From positions 599,686-663,685 of the forward strand of contig CH003211.1 in assembly GCA_000149265.1 (NCBI GenBank): 64,000 bases of DNA, given 5' to 3'. How positions within the stretch are numbered: the first letter of the stretch is position 1; each line of letters starts with the position of its first letter. The translations under genes and the position numbers were made by a program. Below are positions 15,601 through 25,794 of this stretch, piece by piece. Under the pieces are notes generated by a model. That model was not told where the DNA came from. It saw only the letters and a list, made by a program, of their open reading frames with translations, and searched no databases. The DNA is from Ciona savignyi. Taxonomy: Eukaryota > Chordata > Ascidiacea > Phlebobranchia > Cionidae.

Positions 15601-18600
15601 NNNNNNNNNNNNNNNNNNNNNNNNNNNNNNNNNNNNNNNNNNNNNNNNNNNNNNNNNNNNAGAGCACGTCTCGCCCTCCAGTAATTTGTGATTTCAGTTC
15701 TTCACACTCGAAAAGTGGATGAATCACAACGAGCGTGCAGTTTCTGTCACCTCTTTCTCATTTTCTTTAACGATGCTGAAAATATGTAGATTTCGAGTTA
15801 TTTAAAAATAATAATAATTGAAACAATTTCAAATTCTGTTGATAGAAGATGGATTTCCTGAATTTAGATAAACTAATTATAATATTAATATTTTCAACTT
15901 ACAGTTGATTAGTGTTGTGTTTTTAATTAAATATAACAATAAAAACTGTTACAATAAAAAAAACTTACGTCTGCTTTATTTCCTCAGCATTAGTCAGCAT
16001 ATTTTCGAGCTCAGAATTTTTCTGCGTCATCGAATTCAATTCCGATTGCAAGTTCTTAAAATCTTTTTCAGATGAAATTGATTTTTCCGCTAAACTTTTT
16101 ACTTCCTCATTTAACCTTTATAAAAAAAAACATTTTTTTATTGTTTTTTATTTTATAAAACAAATATTTGTTTATTACTGCCATTCAAAAAGAACCATTT
16201 TTGGGGGTTTAATATATACAAGATAGAATATAATAGTAACACAATTCACAAGAAACAAATTCAGGTTGCATACATGAACTTCTGGGTAAATCATTTGAGG
16301 CACCAACAAGCCACTTTGCAAAGATTCTTTCTAAGACAGCTTTAAATTTATTATCTACACATTGCAATACCTTTATAAACTGCACCAGGTAGTATAAGTG
16401 ATCCATTGATTTGACCATGCACATATATAGCTAACCCTATGTTACCTTTTGTTACCCTTCTTTGTTAAATTTAAGTGCATTATCCTATTCGTAATTTGTA
16501 ATTTGCCTTCCTCCAAAAATAGAAATAGTCAACCATTCGATTAATGAAATGAAATCACTATAGATTTACAGATTCAGCTCATGAAATGGTTGAACCATTC
16601 AAGGCACCAACAAGCCACTTTGCAAAGATTCGTTCATATACAAATTCAGATCTAATATCTACACATTGCAATACCTTCATAGACTGCACTAAGTATTATA
16701 AGTGATGCACTGATTTGACCCTGCGCATTTATAGATAACTTCGATATCTTTTGTTAACCTTCTTTTATTTGTAATTTTTTAATTCGGCTTCCTCCAAAAA
16801 TAGAAATATTTATTAATTGATTCATAATAGGTGAATTGAAATTTAGAAAGTAAGATTTATATGAAGATTAATAGAAGAAAATCACTATAGATTTACAAAC
16901 CTTTTCAACTGTTCTTTCATTTCAAGTTTTTCTTCTTTTAATTTGTTCGTTTCTTTCTCGAGCAGCAAAGAATACGACGCCTCCTTCTCCAATGCAGCTT
17001 GAATGTTGGCCAGTTCTTCCTAAGAAAATGATATCGGTAAGTATTATATGACTTTTTGCCATTGGTAATTTTTTATAAAAAAGAATACAAACCACTCGAA
17101 TGGCTTCATTTTCTGTATATGACATTTTTAATTTATCTTGTTCATTTTGGAAAGTTTTCTTTGATGCCACATTTTCAACATCCTTTTCCTGATTTTCTAC
17201 CTTCAGCCGCTTGTTTTCAGCCTATGGCAACAGGGGTTAGTATTAAGGATTGTTATACATTATGTGCATTTTCTAATGTTTTCTAAAGTCAGAGACTGTG
17301 AAAAGGTAATAGATCTATACAAAGCGAAATCCAAACCCAGAAAATGCTAGTAACATAAATATGGAGCATTTAATTGGTCAGTTCCGATTTCAGGAATAAC
17401 CCCATGCACTTACACTACAACAGTAGGAAATATTAATAAATATTACAGGCAGTGGCGGCGTTAGTGAGGTGGCAGGGTGGGCCGGCCACCCCTGAAAATA
17501 TTGGCCACCTCTTTAAATCACCCACTCATGTATTTTAAATGCTATGTTAAAATAAATAAAGGTTGAAAAGGGTATTATGTACAGGCGCTATTCGATTAAT
17601 GTGTCATACTCCCTCTCCCTATCACCGATCAGCTAGGCAACGCAATTGAATAACAATGATTAAGTAGGGGAGTGTGGAGTGCAATTTGAATGAGCGAACT
17701 ACTTTCGTTCAAAACGTGCCACACACCAACGTTTACGTATATGCTAACGTTTGCTTCTCGTGAAGTCTCACACGCGCAAAGGGAAGGAGAAAGGGCGTGT
17801 GTATCTTGTTTATAATATCGTCCTTTCAACGGTCTCCGCACTCTCGTAATTTGGCAGAAAGTAAACGAAACTGCGGTCAAAAGTTAATCACGCTTTCTTG
17901 CTGTGACAGGACCGCAGGATACACCCCTTTTTATATGAAACCACGGATCCATATTAATATACGGTAGCGTGGACAACATATAATTGAAGCAAACCAGCAT
18001 ATTCTCAGTTTTTTGTTTATCCCCATTGTGTTAAAACGTAGAAAGCGTTATAACACGGGCAATCACCACACGCATTTTGTTTAGCGTACCAGAATACGAC
18101 CATGCATATCTATCATTCAGGCTGACTTAAGGTTGCTACGGCAATGTGAACGAAGCGCGGTTAAATATCTTGATTGTCTAAGAAGTAACAGACTCATGTA
18201 AAGTTTTAAATATTAATAAATCCGAGATAGAAAATTACTGTAGGTTGGAACATGTAAAGCCTTTCTGTTAGCGCGCCAAGGCCTTCGATCGTTAATACAA
18301 CGTGATCGGCCTTTCTCTTATGCTAATCGTAGAGGCCGTGATTCGCACGAATCATCAAAAAAGACAGAAAGCCCTTTTTTTTCTGATGCGCCGTAACCGC
18401 AACGAGGAACAAGTAAGAAAGTTATGTTTTGGAATTAGCAATTTGTAGCTTTCACTCTAATTCGATTGCTAAGAAATAACCGAAGTTTTATTTTGCATCT
18501 ATTAGGCTATAATCTCTCGCAAAATGAACGTGCCTAACTGCCTAGTGCCTACTATTACCAATTATGACGTATTTTTTCTTTTTGTGTTAAAATTGGACCA

Positions 18601-21600
18601 TCATAATCACGCAATACAATAAATAATACGACGAACTACAAGTTTCAAAAAGCTTATATTGCAAAGAGTATATTTTATTAAAACGATCAAATGCAACTAT
18701 AATCAAAACGAATTGTTAATGCCTTAAAAAATGAAATTTTATATTAGCTCGAATATCTCCTTGGTAAATTTTAACATAACACTATCTAACCTAATTACGC
18801 GATCACGAAAGTGACGCGTATAACAATTACCGCTTCGCTTTACTCGCATTCAGGTCTGCTCGTTTGAATTGCAATAGCGAAATAGAACCAATATTTGGAT
18901 GGAGAATCGTGTATTATAGCCGGTTTGAAGACGTTTCCCCCATTCTACGTAGATAGGTATTTCTCAAAAAACATTCCCGCCCACCCTGGGATTTAAAAAC
19001 AACGCCGCCTATGATTACAGGTATCTGGATAGATCCACCTTTTGCTTTTCTCCATTTGATACAGGAAGATGCATCTAAAGTCTATTGTCTCAATGGATTC
19101 AATTGAGTCATTCAAAATTAAAGCACCTAATAAAGAACACACTGTAATCTTTTAACAACTAACTAAAGGTTCTTATTTAAAGATCAACTTGAAGCCTAAT
19201 CACCTAGCACAGCGATCAGGATCATATCCAACACAGAAATCCCATAAAAACGGATGTGACTTTGTAGCCTCAATCAATGAATCAGCTGATTAGATACAAT
19301 CACATTCATTACTTTGGGACTTCAATGCAATGGTATCTGGTATGATGAGACTAATCATTTGTGGACAAATTCCGAGTATACATTTGGACCTCTATTCTAT
19401 TCGAACCTGTATTCTAATATGTGTATCTCTTGTGTTCAATGGTGTAGGCCAGCGTTTCTCAAAGGAATCTTGGTGGGTCGTGAAAAGTTATAGAAAGCTC
19501 TGATTAACTATACTGGCTATTTCCTATACAAAAATCAAGGGGAAATTATCATAATTGTGACATCACACAATCTTGAATCGTGGCGTGATCTTCACCTGAC
19601 CTCAAGTCATTGTACCTTTCGTCTCTCACACATGTTACAACAACTATATATAAAGTTAAGTGGTTCGCCAAAAATTGTGGTATTTAATAGTGGGTCCCAA
19701 CTCTAAAAAGTTTGAGAACCACTGGTGTAGGCAATAAAAAACTTTAAAAAACAACACATGTCTCAATCATATATTGTAAACATCAACTCACTTTAAACTG
19801 GTCAAACTCCTGTTGCACCACGATCGCCCTTTCTCTTGCCTCGTCCAGAAGTCGCTGCAGCTCCTGCCGCTCCTGGAGGACTTTGTGACTCCTTTCCTCC
19901 GATTCTTGTGTCATCTGGTCCATGAGAGTCTGCACAGAGACTAATTCCTTCTTCAGCACCATCACATCATCAGCACCGGGTCGTTGCATCTGAGGAATTG
20001 TTTTTGTGGAAAAGGAATTTTAAAAACAGTCATGACTGACACAGGTTTTTTTTGTAAATTTTATGAACAATTTTAGGGATTTAAAAAAAAAAGATTGTTT
20101 TGTAAATTGTTTACAAATTTTTTTATAAAATATGAAAAATAGCAAAAAGTAGCATACGAAATGCACATTTCTTAATGTCAATCCAGCAAAAATTGCATCA
20201 ACAGATTGGGATAGTTAAAATGTGATGCATTCTTTATTAAAAAGTAAGGATCAAGAATCAATAAATAGTGCACAATTTAATTAAAACAAAGAATCTTATA
20301 AATGTTTTTAAATTGATTTTAAAACTTTTGACAAAGGGGATTTACAATTAACAAAAATCGAAATGAATCACAATACTGATACATCAATACCTTCTTATTA
20401 ATATATGTGCCGTAAGAAATCTGACACAATTTATAAACTTTTCGATGTCAACACTCCAAACAAAATCATTAAAATGGTTAAAATTTGCAAAAATGTAGAA
20501 TCAAGTGAATTTTTTATTGCAGTGTATTTGTACCTTAAAGGTCAGTTTACCTCGTAAAATCTCTAAAAATAAGTGAATATCAAATAATATATGGCATGTG
20601 CATAGTGAAATACCTGTTTTATGGCATCTGAATCCATAACGGGCTAAAACATGAAATTAACTTTATTAAACACAAGATGATAAAATATTTTTTTAATAAA
20701 TAACTTAAAATAATTTTTTAATAATTTTAAAATTTCTACCCATACTGACAAAAAAAATTGAATTAATCTTTCGGAATGTCCTAATCCAGAAGTATTATAA
20801 TTTTTAAAGTAGAGCAAAACCCTTCATTACTGTTAACTACGCTTAATAGTGGATATCCCATTCATTTTATATTATAGGAGCTAACAGTAAGTGGACAACA
20901 TTTCATAGACTGTTATGTTTAAATCTAACCTTGGCCTATTTATATTATTTTAAAAAAACATTCAATCTCGGTAACAAAACAAATTAATTCTTTACCAGTT
21001 GAGACTCGAGATCTCGAACCCAAATTGCTGCTTTTTCCAACTCCACAACCTGGTTTTCACTCTGTTGACAAGCTGCTTCCTTATCCATCTGCAGCACATC
21101 CATGGATGCTTGGATTTCTGTGGTGGGAAATTTGAAATATAATATGATGATGGTAAAATAAAAACTGATCTGAAAGCAAAAAATGAATAATTTTGTTTTT
21201 GGTAAAAAAAAGTCTGTCACTGATGGACGGTAGACGCAAACCTGAAGCAAATTAGAAATATAAAAGAATACTTAAAGCACCTTAGTTGTTTAAATTGCAA
21301 GTTTGAGTGTGACAGCGTGTATAAGTTTGTTTGATAAATATGCGGGGTGAACACTGTACCCTACTGCGTTATTTAAATATCAACAATGAACGGACATTAC
21401 AACGCAAAACAGAGGAATTCCAAACACCTGTCACAAGCTTTGATTTTTCGGCAGCTATTTGTTGCAATTCTTCTTTCTGCCGAGCAAGTTCTTCATTTGT
21501 TGCTGTTGCTATTTTGATCTCTTGCTTTAAATTTTCCAAATCTAAAATAGTAATAACAATATTGTTAAAAAACTTGTTTGATGCAGTATGGGATAAATAA

Positions 21601-24600
21601 GTGGAAATTTAAAACGTTATCGAAAGTTTAATTAAAAAATACACCTCACCATTGCATGTTTTAGAGTACTGCTGTTTCAGTGCATCGTATTCTTTCTTAA
21701 GTTCAGTAGTGTACCACTTTTCATCTGTCAGAGAGACCTGTAGATCACTCATTTCTGCTTCGAGTTGTGCTATACGGGATGTTCTGTATGGAAAACGTTT
21801 TTTATGTAATAGTGACTTGTAAAAATGGCATTATGACAGCAGGAGAAAAATGACATTTCATTCCCTTTAAACAAGTGAAACTGACTTTCTTCGCTTCTTC
21901 CTTTAATAACCATGAATTTGCACCACATATAAAATTGTTTTGAAACCAGAATGTTACAGGATGGTTTTCCCTAGAGCAATTAAATATCCAAAGGTTGAAA
22001 TGTTGCCAGTATCAATTAAAATAAAGTGGTCAATTTTATGGTAGAAACTAGGGAGTAACAGTTTCTGTGGAATTGTAGTCTGGTGGTGTGTAAGATTTGA
22101 CAATTCCTTAAATAAGGAAACAAACTAATGTAATCATATACAAATATAATTATGATTGTAAATTAACCCTATAATAATAATTGAATACTCGATAATAGAA
22201 GAAAAAGGAGAGAAAAGGAAAGTGGGAAAGCAGGGAAACTGTGCACTTAAATATAAATTAAGGCATGATGGTTGAGAGTTTTGGGGGTAAAGATTAGTTT
22301 CTGTAGTGTTAATGAGCAATTTCCCTCCTTCCCTCTTTCCATCCTTTTAGTGTAGCCCAATTTATTATGAATGAATTAAAATACATAGTTTTATTGATTA
22401 AGGAAGCATGGCTCCTGCAGCTGGCTAACTCAATTATACTGGCAGACTTTCCTTCTTTTATTAAATCTCCTGATCCAGCAACTTGCCTAACTCGCATACA
22501 TTCGTGGTACAATGTTACCATAGACCCACCAAGTGTAATGTATTGTAATCAGCTTTGAAGACTAAAGTGAATAAAAGCAATAAAAATTTAAATCACAAAA
22601 GCTTTCTTGTTTGGATAGCAAAAACATAAAGGAATGTTACCAAAATACACATACCAATATAGCATTACTAAGTGATACTTAACAGGCTTTTAATTATGAC
22701 TTGGTGTGAAATTTTTAAAGCTAGAAAGAAATTGGTATTCCATGCTTCCCAATTTGCCTTATCACATTCCCACTGTGAGTGGCCGGAGTGTTTGCCCAAA
22801 CTTTAACTGGAAATGTTGGCGGATAATGAGCACATATTTTTAAGGCATGATTCATGTAAATCAAAGGAATACTATCCAGCCTGGTATGAAATGATTAAAT
22901 TTACTTCTTTTTTCTTCTTTTACACAGAAGAATATGTCGAAAACAATCAATAATCACCCTGCTGTCGCATCAGTTTCAGTGACAGGTTTTTCCACTAAGT
23001 TGTCCTCGCGTCTAAAACCGTTGGTGACCTGGTTTTCACCAATAACATCACTATGAGCTAAAGATCCATGTGCAGGTGAACTGGTTAATGAGGCATCTTT
23101 AATGGCATTTGAAACCATTTTCTCTGGTTCATGATGATCTGAAGATTGATAATAATAACTTACTTTATCTTGTGAGGTAAAAACCTTTACAGAAGCAGTA
23201 GTTTGCATGTTAATTGTATTGGTCATACTCTAATAAAAACACAGACACAACTATCACAGAGTAGATTTAATGGATGTGTAACATGTATGCTAGGGGCAGA
23301 GAAATTCCGTTGAAGAATTTAACAACAGGTACGTTAGTCTGTTACCTCGAAATTTTTTTATATTTTCATCACTGAATGTACTTGTATTAGTCTATCTAAA
23401 CTGTAACCTTAACCATTACCGGTACTATTTTTCCAAAAATAGTTGCACTTATTAGTCATTGCCTCATTCCATTCCTTTCTTCCTTTTTTATTTATGTAAT
23501 TTAGTGGTATTTAACCATTTTGTTGATGTTATCAAAGAAGATGCCAGGTCCTTACGAGTGTTTTTATTTAGTTTGTAGTTTAGTGAATTTAAAAAAAAAT
23601 TTTAAACTACAGACTTTTTGTTCTGCCAATGAAAGACACAAACACAAACCCTTGGGAGCTGAATCGTGGTTCTGTGGTGCATCTGGTGTTTGGTGTTCAT
23701 GGTCAAAATGTATTTGTAATGCTTCAGGTGATGGTAGACCAGCCATGCAAATTGGGCATATGAAACCCTGGAAATAAAAATAAATGTAATAAAAAATCAT
23801 AAGTATTGTACAGCAATGAAGCTCCATTATATGGTAAATAATTGACAAATTAAACAATACAACTTTATAAAAAATTGCAAAAATATTGATAAAGCTTACA
23901 GACTGTTCCACAAGAGTAGCTGGTTTCTCTGTGTGATCATTTTTGGGGATTGCAGGAGGCTAAATGAAATGATAAGTTTGATTAGAAAAGTGTTGATGTA
24001 ATTTGATGTAAAATCAATATTGAAAGATTTATCTGGTTAGGGTCTTCACGGATCAATATACAAGTTAAAAATCCACATTGGTTCAAGGATAATATGTCGG
24101 ACTTTTTGATAAAATGTATTATACGTCAGGTGGTGTAAATATTGAAGTTAAATTATTAAATTACAGTTTAAAATATATATTACAAAAGTATGTAGGTTTG
24201 AGTAAAATCCCCCTTCCCTTACAAATACCTTTATTTCGATGTTCTTAATTACAATGTATAGCCTAAGGAAAAGATGTCCATAAAAAACATAACGCCTCAA
24301 GATAGCATTATTCGTAGGGAGACAGCCCGTATGGAAAGTACGTCAATTTTCGCCGAGATCTCGAGTGTGCACGCGCCAAATATTTAAGTGTGCAGTGTGC
24401 AAACGTCCCAGAATGCACACTTCAAGTGTGCACACAATCTCCTTTTCATAACTGTTTTACCAAAATCTTAAAAAACATATTATTCTATCCACAATCTTTC
24501 GTGTCCGTCAGCTAACATATCTATCTACATAACAAAAAATGTACGGAAAGTAAATTACCCGAGGTCCAGACGTAGGTTTACAAGTTTATTGGAAATCATA

Positions 24601-25364
24601 CGATGTTTATACTGCCAGCTCGCGAGCGTGTGTGAAATTACCCAAGTATGCAAAAGACACAGGGAAAAAAACTCGAGTGTGCAGCTGCCGTACTTTCCAT
24701 ACTGGGGAGACAGGATATGGCATGAACAAGAACATTCAAACACATGATTGGAACAGGAACATTCAAACAACTTTAGGTACCGGTACATAAATAAAAAAAT
24801 CCAAGAGGCATTAACATTCGGTTAAAAGGTGACACACTAAGTAAATTAAGGTATTAATAAGGGATATATTCAGTACACACAGAACGTAATAAATTTGACA
24901 TAGTCTATAAAATTTGTATTTTAGCTTAGTTACCATAACCCGACAGTGCATCTTTCACCACCCCTTATATTTTACCATAGAGGGAATATACATTATTATC
25001 TTATCACATACAACAACGACCAGTCATACTGAAAACTAATATCTAAGATACACATTTCGACAAGTATGTGGAGAACACTAAAAAGAGAAACTGCACACTT
25101 AATTAAATATAAAGTTTTAGGTTAAGTGTTTGGGTTTAGTTAGAGGTAGTTCAGGAATTAAGACTAGTGTATATTGCCAAACTAAATCCAGTAGCATACC
25201 TCAAGTATATTACTTAACTAAATGCAGTAGCATACAGAAAACAGGTGAAATACAAAACACATATTAACCAGAATAAATAATTTAAATAATCAGAGGTAAA
25301 TAGGCTCTATAATTACCGAGTCCTTGTCTCTGTTTGACAGATTTTTTTTTAATCTGTTGAACAT
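6659..25364 (-). CDS. EEA1: Early endosome antigen 1, about 29 exons, one assembly gap
   Basis: Rab5 effector and PI3P-binding tether of early endosomes. The start codon ATG is at 25362-25364 in a 48-nt first exon (MFNRLKKNLSNRDKDS). The exon at about 23901-23961 leads in frame into GFICPICMAG..HFDHEH (about 23660-23768), the N-terminal C2H2 finger with the Phe-Ile pair used for Rab5 binding in human EEA1. Coiled-coil exons follow; diagnostic matches to vertebrate EEA1 are EKWYTTELKKEY (21658-21785), PGADDVMVLKKELVSVQTLM (19792-19989) and KMEAGEGEAA (about 13390-13535). The Rab5/IQ-like DERRALLERCL lies at 7216-7383. The FYVE domain is in the last exon (6659-6886) with WTDD, RKHHCRHCG and RVCERC and all CxxC zinc pairs. 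Other exons lie near 7600-7790, 8535-8740, 8870-9020, 9116-9260, 10130-10325, 10640-10795, 10930-11070, 11194-11400, 11540-11655, 11800-12012, 12160-12330, 12932-13100, 13818-13898, 14148-14310, 14768-14900, 15175-15275, the gap exon, 15968-16118, 16900-17022, 17092-17223, 20614-20643, 20996-21120 and 21426-21541. The exon at 22954-23226 is uncertain. Confidence 0.95.
9825..9975 (+). repeat. Possible tRNA-like SINE fragment, unrelated to the main family
   Basis: In an EEA1 intron. It contains an A-box-like stretch (CGTCTAGCAGCATGGG) and a B-box-like AGTTCAACTCC about 45 bases later. It does not align with the main SINE family in this window. Only one copy is seen, so the call is weak. Confidence 0.25.
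12618..12866 (+). repeat. tRNA-derived SINE, 5'-truncated copy in an EEA1 intron
   Basis: Matches the body and tail of the family seen complete at 46441-46735: box-B remnant GTTCAAAACTGG, then TTGGGCAA, CCTGAACCCAG, ATGGGTTCTAC, AATAGCTTTAAGTAACC and GGGGATAAACATGAA. The box A part is missing or too diverged to see. Confidence 0.7.
15561..15660. other. Assembly gap (100 N) inside an EEA1 exon
   Basis: A fixed-size run of 100 N. The bases on its left (15539-15560) recur almost unchanged on its right (15661-15684), so the two contig ends probably overlap and the real gap is nil. See findings. Confidence 0.9.
16265..16895. repeat. Tandem duplication of about 300 bp in an EEA1 intron
   Basis: Two diverged units lie head to tail, about 16265-16570 and 16590-16895. 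Shared anchors in the same order are GGCACCAACAAGCCACTTTG (16295 and 16600), ATCTACACATTGCAATACCT, TTGATTTGACC/CTGATTTGACC, CTTCCTCCAAAAATAGAAAT and AATCACTATAGATTTACA. The right unit ends at the splice donor of the exon near 16900. Confidence 0.85.
17450..19013. mobile_element. Non-autonomous hAT-like element, 1564 bp, with 8-bp target duplication
   Basis: Begins CAGTGGCGGCGTT and ends AACGCCGCCTATG, a terminal inverted repeat of about 13 bases with two mismatches. It is flanked by an exact 8-bp direct repeat ATTACAGG (17442-17449 and 19014-19021). Eight-base duplications and CA(G)-type ends are typical of hAT transposons. No frame inside resembles a transposase, so it is a deleted or internally replaced copy. 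It lies in an EEA1 intron (17224-19791). Confidence 0.85.
19450..19724. mobile_element. Short hAT-like MITE, 275 bp, with 8-bp target duplication
   Basis: Ends CAGCGTTTCTCAAA and TTTGAGAACCACTG are inverted repeats with two mismatches, and GTGTAGGC is duplicated exactly at 19442-19449 and 19725-19732. Same EEA1 intron as the preceding element. There is no coding capacity. Confidence 0.85.
24326..24705. mobile_element. TIR element, 380 bp, in EEA1 intron 1
   Basis: Ends CCCGTATGGAAAGTACG and its inverse (CCAGTATGGAAAGTACG) with one mismatch. GGAGACAG is duplicated at 24318-24325 and 24706-24713; the flanking base also matches, so 9 bp is possible. The interior has several copies of AGTGTGCA(C) in both orientations near the ends. 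Superfamily is open: 8 bp would fit hAT, 9 bp a Mutator-like element. Confidence 0.8.
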
Positions 25365-25794
25365 TGATTTAGATACGATGTGACAAAACCTTTATTGCAA
25401 AACCTGGTCAATTAATAAAATATTTAGAAAATTTAGACATTTAAATATGCACGAAAAGATTAAATATGCACCACTGCAGTAAACAAGTGATCCGCAAGTA
25501 TCGTTTTTGTTCTGAGAGAAAGGCGATTGTCTCGTTTAAAATAAAAGAGAAAGGAAATTGTCTTGGGTGTCCGTCGTCAGCAAAATACCCGGCGTTGTGA
25601 AATCTCTGAACCGTGACTTTATAAACAACATATGTATCCCGAAGGTTGTAGTCTTTAGTTTGTACAAACGATGTTTCCGAGGATGTGTCGGTATGTGTCA
25701 TAAACGTCCGCAACATCAATCACATTGCGCTTAGATGATTGCCATGTTCTTATATTTGTATTAACTTATTGCTCGTTTGTCCAAAGGCTTTAAA
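25365..25794. promoter_or_regulatory. Divergent EEA1/MLYCD intergenic region
   Basis: About 430 bp separates the EEA1 start (minus) from the MLYCD start (plus), so both promoters and 5' UTRs must fit here unless the genes have unseen upstream exons. I see no clear TATA box or other defining motif. The open frame on the minus strand at 25441-25719 has no recognisable similarity and overlaps the expected EEA1 5' UTR. Confidence 0.5.

Noticed and set aside
17629..17880. Minus-strand open frame of 83 codons inside the large hAT-like element
   Set aside because: No transposase motif (no BED finger, no hAT dimerisation sequence) and no similarity that I recognise.
25777..25794. Upstream extension of MLYCD from TTG
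   Set aside because: Not an ATG; the first in-frame ATG is at 25795 and gives a normal mitochondrial leader.
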